From the IMG/VR virus record IMGVR_UViG_3300048011_000023, positions 1 through 23,366 of that record: 23,366 bases of DNA; one strand, 5' to 3'. The DNA is from a virus. Within the stretch, counting starts at the first letter, position 1; every line of letters begins with the position of its first letter. Of this stretch, positions 22,858 to 23,366 are shown in pieces. The position numbers were made by a program, and so were the translations under genes. The notes beneath the pieces are model-generated. The model was not told where the DNA came from. It made no database searches and saw nothing but the letters and a program-made list of their open reading frames with translations.

Positions 22858-23366
22858 AGGCTATTCAAGGGTACTTACTATATCAGATCTTCATTGCCCC
22901 TGGGAACATCCAGATGCATTCGCATTCTTAAAAGCATTAAAGAAAAAAATTAAGCCAGACTTTGTACTCAACCTGGGTGATGAGGCCGATGCTCATGCCC
23001 TATCAATGCATGATAGTGATCCGGATCTTATGTCAGCCGGTGATGAGTTGATAGCTGCTAAAAAAAGATTACATAAATTAGAAAAAATTTTTCCAGAAAT
23101 GACACTACTACATTCTAATCATTCATCTTTAATATACAGAAGAGCATTGAAACATGGAATGCCAAGAGCTTACTTAAAAAATTATAATCAGTTTTTAGAA
23201 GTAGGCCCAGGATGGGAATGGGTAGATGATATTACAATACCATTGTCAGATGGATCTAAAGCATTTGCTACGCATGGAATGTCGGCTGATGGTTTAAAAT
23301 TGGCCATGCAATATGGACTTCATACAATCCAGGGCCATTTTCATTCGAAGATGAATATACAATACT
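22841..23366 (+). CDS. Calcineurin-like metallophosphoesterase (partial, cut by window end)
   Basis: An open frame of 175 codons that starts at an ATG inside the amidase gene (17 bases of overlap) and runs off the window end. It shows the metallophosphoesterase motifs in order: SDLH (Asp16, His18), LGDEAD (Asp47), SNH (Asn93, His94), ATHG (His145) and GHFHS (His166, His168), all bind metal in this fold. The substrate could be a nucleic acid, cyclic nucleotide or phosphoprotein. Related proteins, with the SNHSSLIYRRA segment, are common in marine phages, often placed near terminase genes. AAGGA lies 11 bases before the ATG. The C-terminus is not seen. Confidence 0.9.
   Translation, partial: MSSSAKGYSRVLTISDLHCPWEHPDAFAFLKALKKKIKPDFVLNLGDEADAHALSMHDSDPDLMSAGDELIAAKKRLHKLEKIFPEMTLLHSNHSSLIYRRALKHGMPRAYLKNYNQFLEVGPGWEWVDDITIPLSDGSKAFATHGMSADGLKLAMQYGLHTIQGHFHSKMNIQY

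Noticed and set aside
1-23366. Integrase, attachment site or insertion sequences as signs of a temperate or mobile element
   Set aside because: None seen in the window. The parts of the genome that usually hold an integrase in such phages are outside it, so lifestyle cannot be judged.

Overview
This window looks like the virion-structure and lysis half of a T7-like podovirus. The DNA is AT-rich (roughly one third GC by eye). Every convincing gene lies on the + strand, most are joined by TAATG or ATGA stop/start overlaps, and the order is that of T7 class III genes: portal, scaffold, capsid, tail tube A, tail tube B, three or four internal virion proteins, tail fibre. AT richness, small genes of a type common in marine podoviruses, and near-total avoidance of GANTC (the alphaproteobacterial CcrM site) suggest a marine phage, possibly a pelagiphage (SAR11 phage). 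No RNA polymerase, DNA polymerase, terminase or integrase is inside the window, so the family assignment rests on the structural genes.

Layout. 15-2951: DUF6321-like protein, portal, small Bbp19-like protein, scaffold. 2952-3133: the longest gap, with an AT-rich promoter candidate followed by a GC-richer segment that can fold into several hairpins just upstream of the capsid gene. 3134-4284: major capsid protein and a small probable decoration protein, followed by a strong 12-bp hairpin at the position of the T7 T-phi terminator. 4338-7264: tail tubes A and B, with a cupredoxin-like domain inserted in tail tube B. 7264-14796: internal virion (core/ejection) proteins. 14851-17419: the T7-gp17-like fibre base followed by small accessory proteins. 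17489-20796: three fibre genes, each followed by a small probable fibre chaperone. The last of these fibres ends in a glycine-rich head. 20804-22857: lysis region with XhlA-like protein, 3-TM-type holin, two tiny membrane proteins, a spanin-like coiled-coil protein and a T7-lysozyme-like amidase. 22841-end: start of a calcineurin-like metallophosphoesterase, cut by the window edge.

The genes would work together to build the procapsid and the short tail, load ejection proteins, display a modular set of receptor-binding fibres, and lyse the cell.

The most interesting signals are: (1) strong depletion of three palindromic pentamers, GANTC (one copy seen), CTNAG (none) and GGWCC (none), visible even in codon choice; (2) a structured, possibly bistable leader RNA before the capsid gene; (3) a tandem fibre/chaperone array with a shared hinge motif and exchangeable heads; (4) a cupredoxin-like domain in the tail nozzle protein; (5) two genes of about 25 codons in the lysis cassette.
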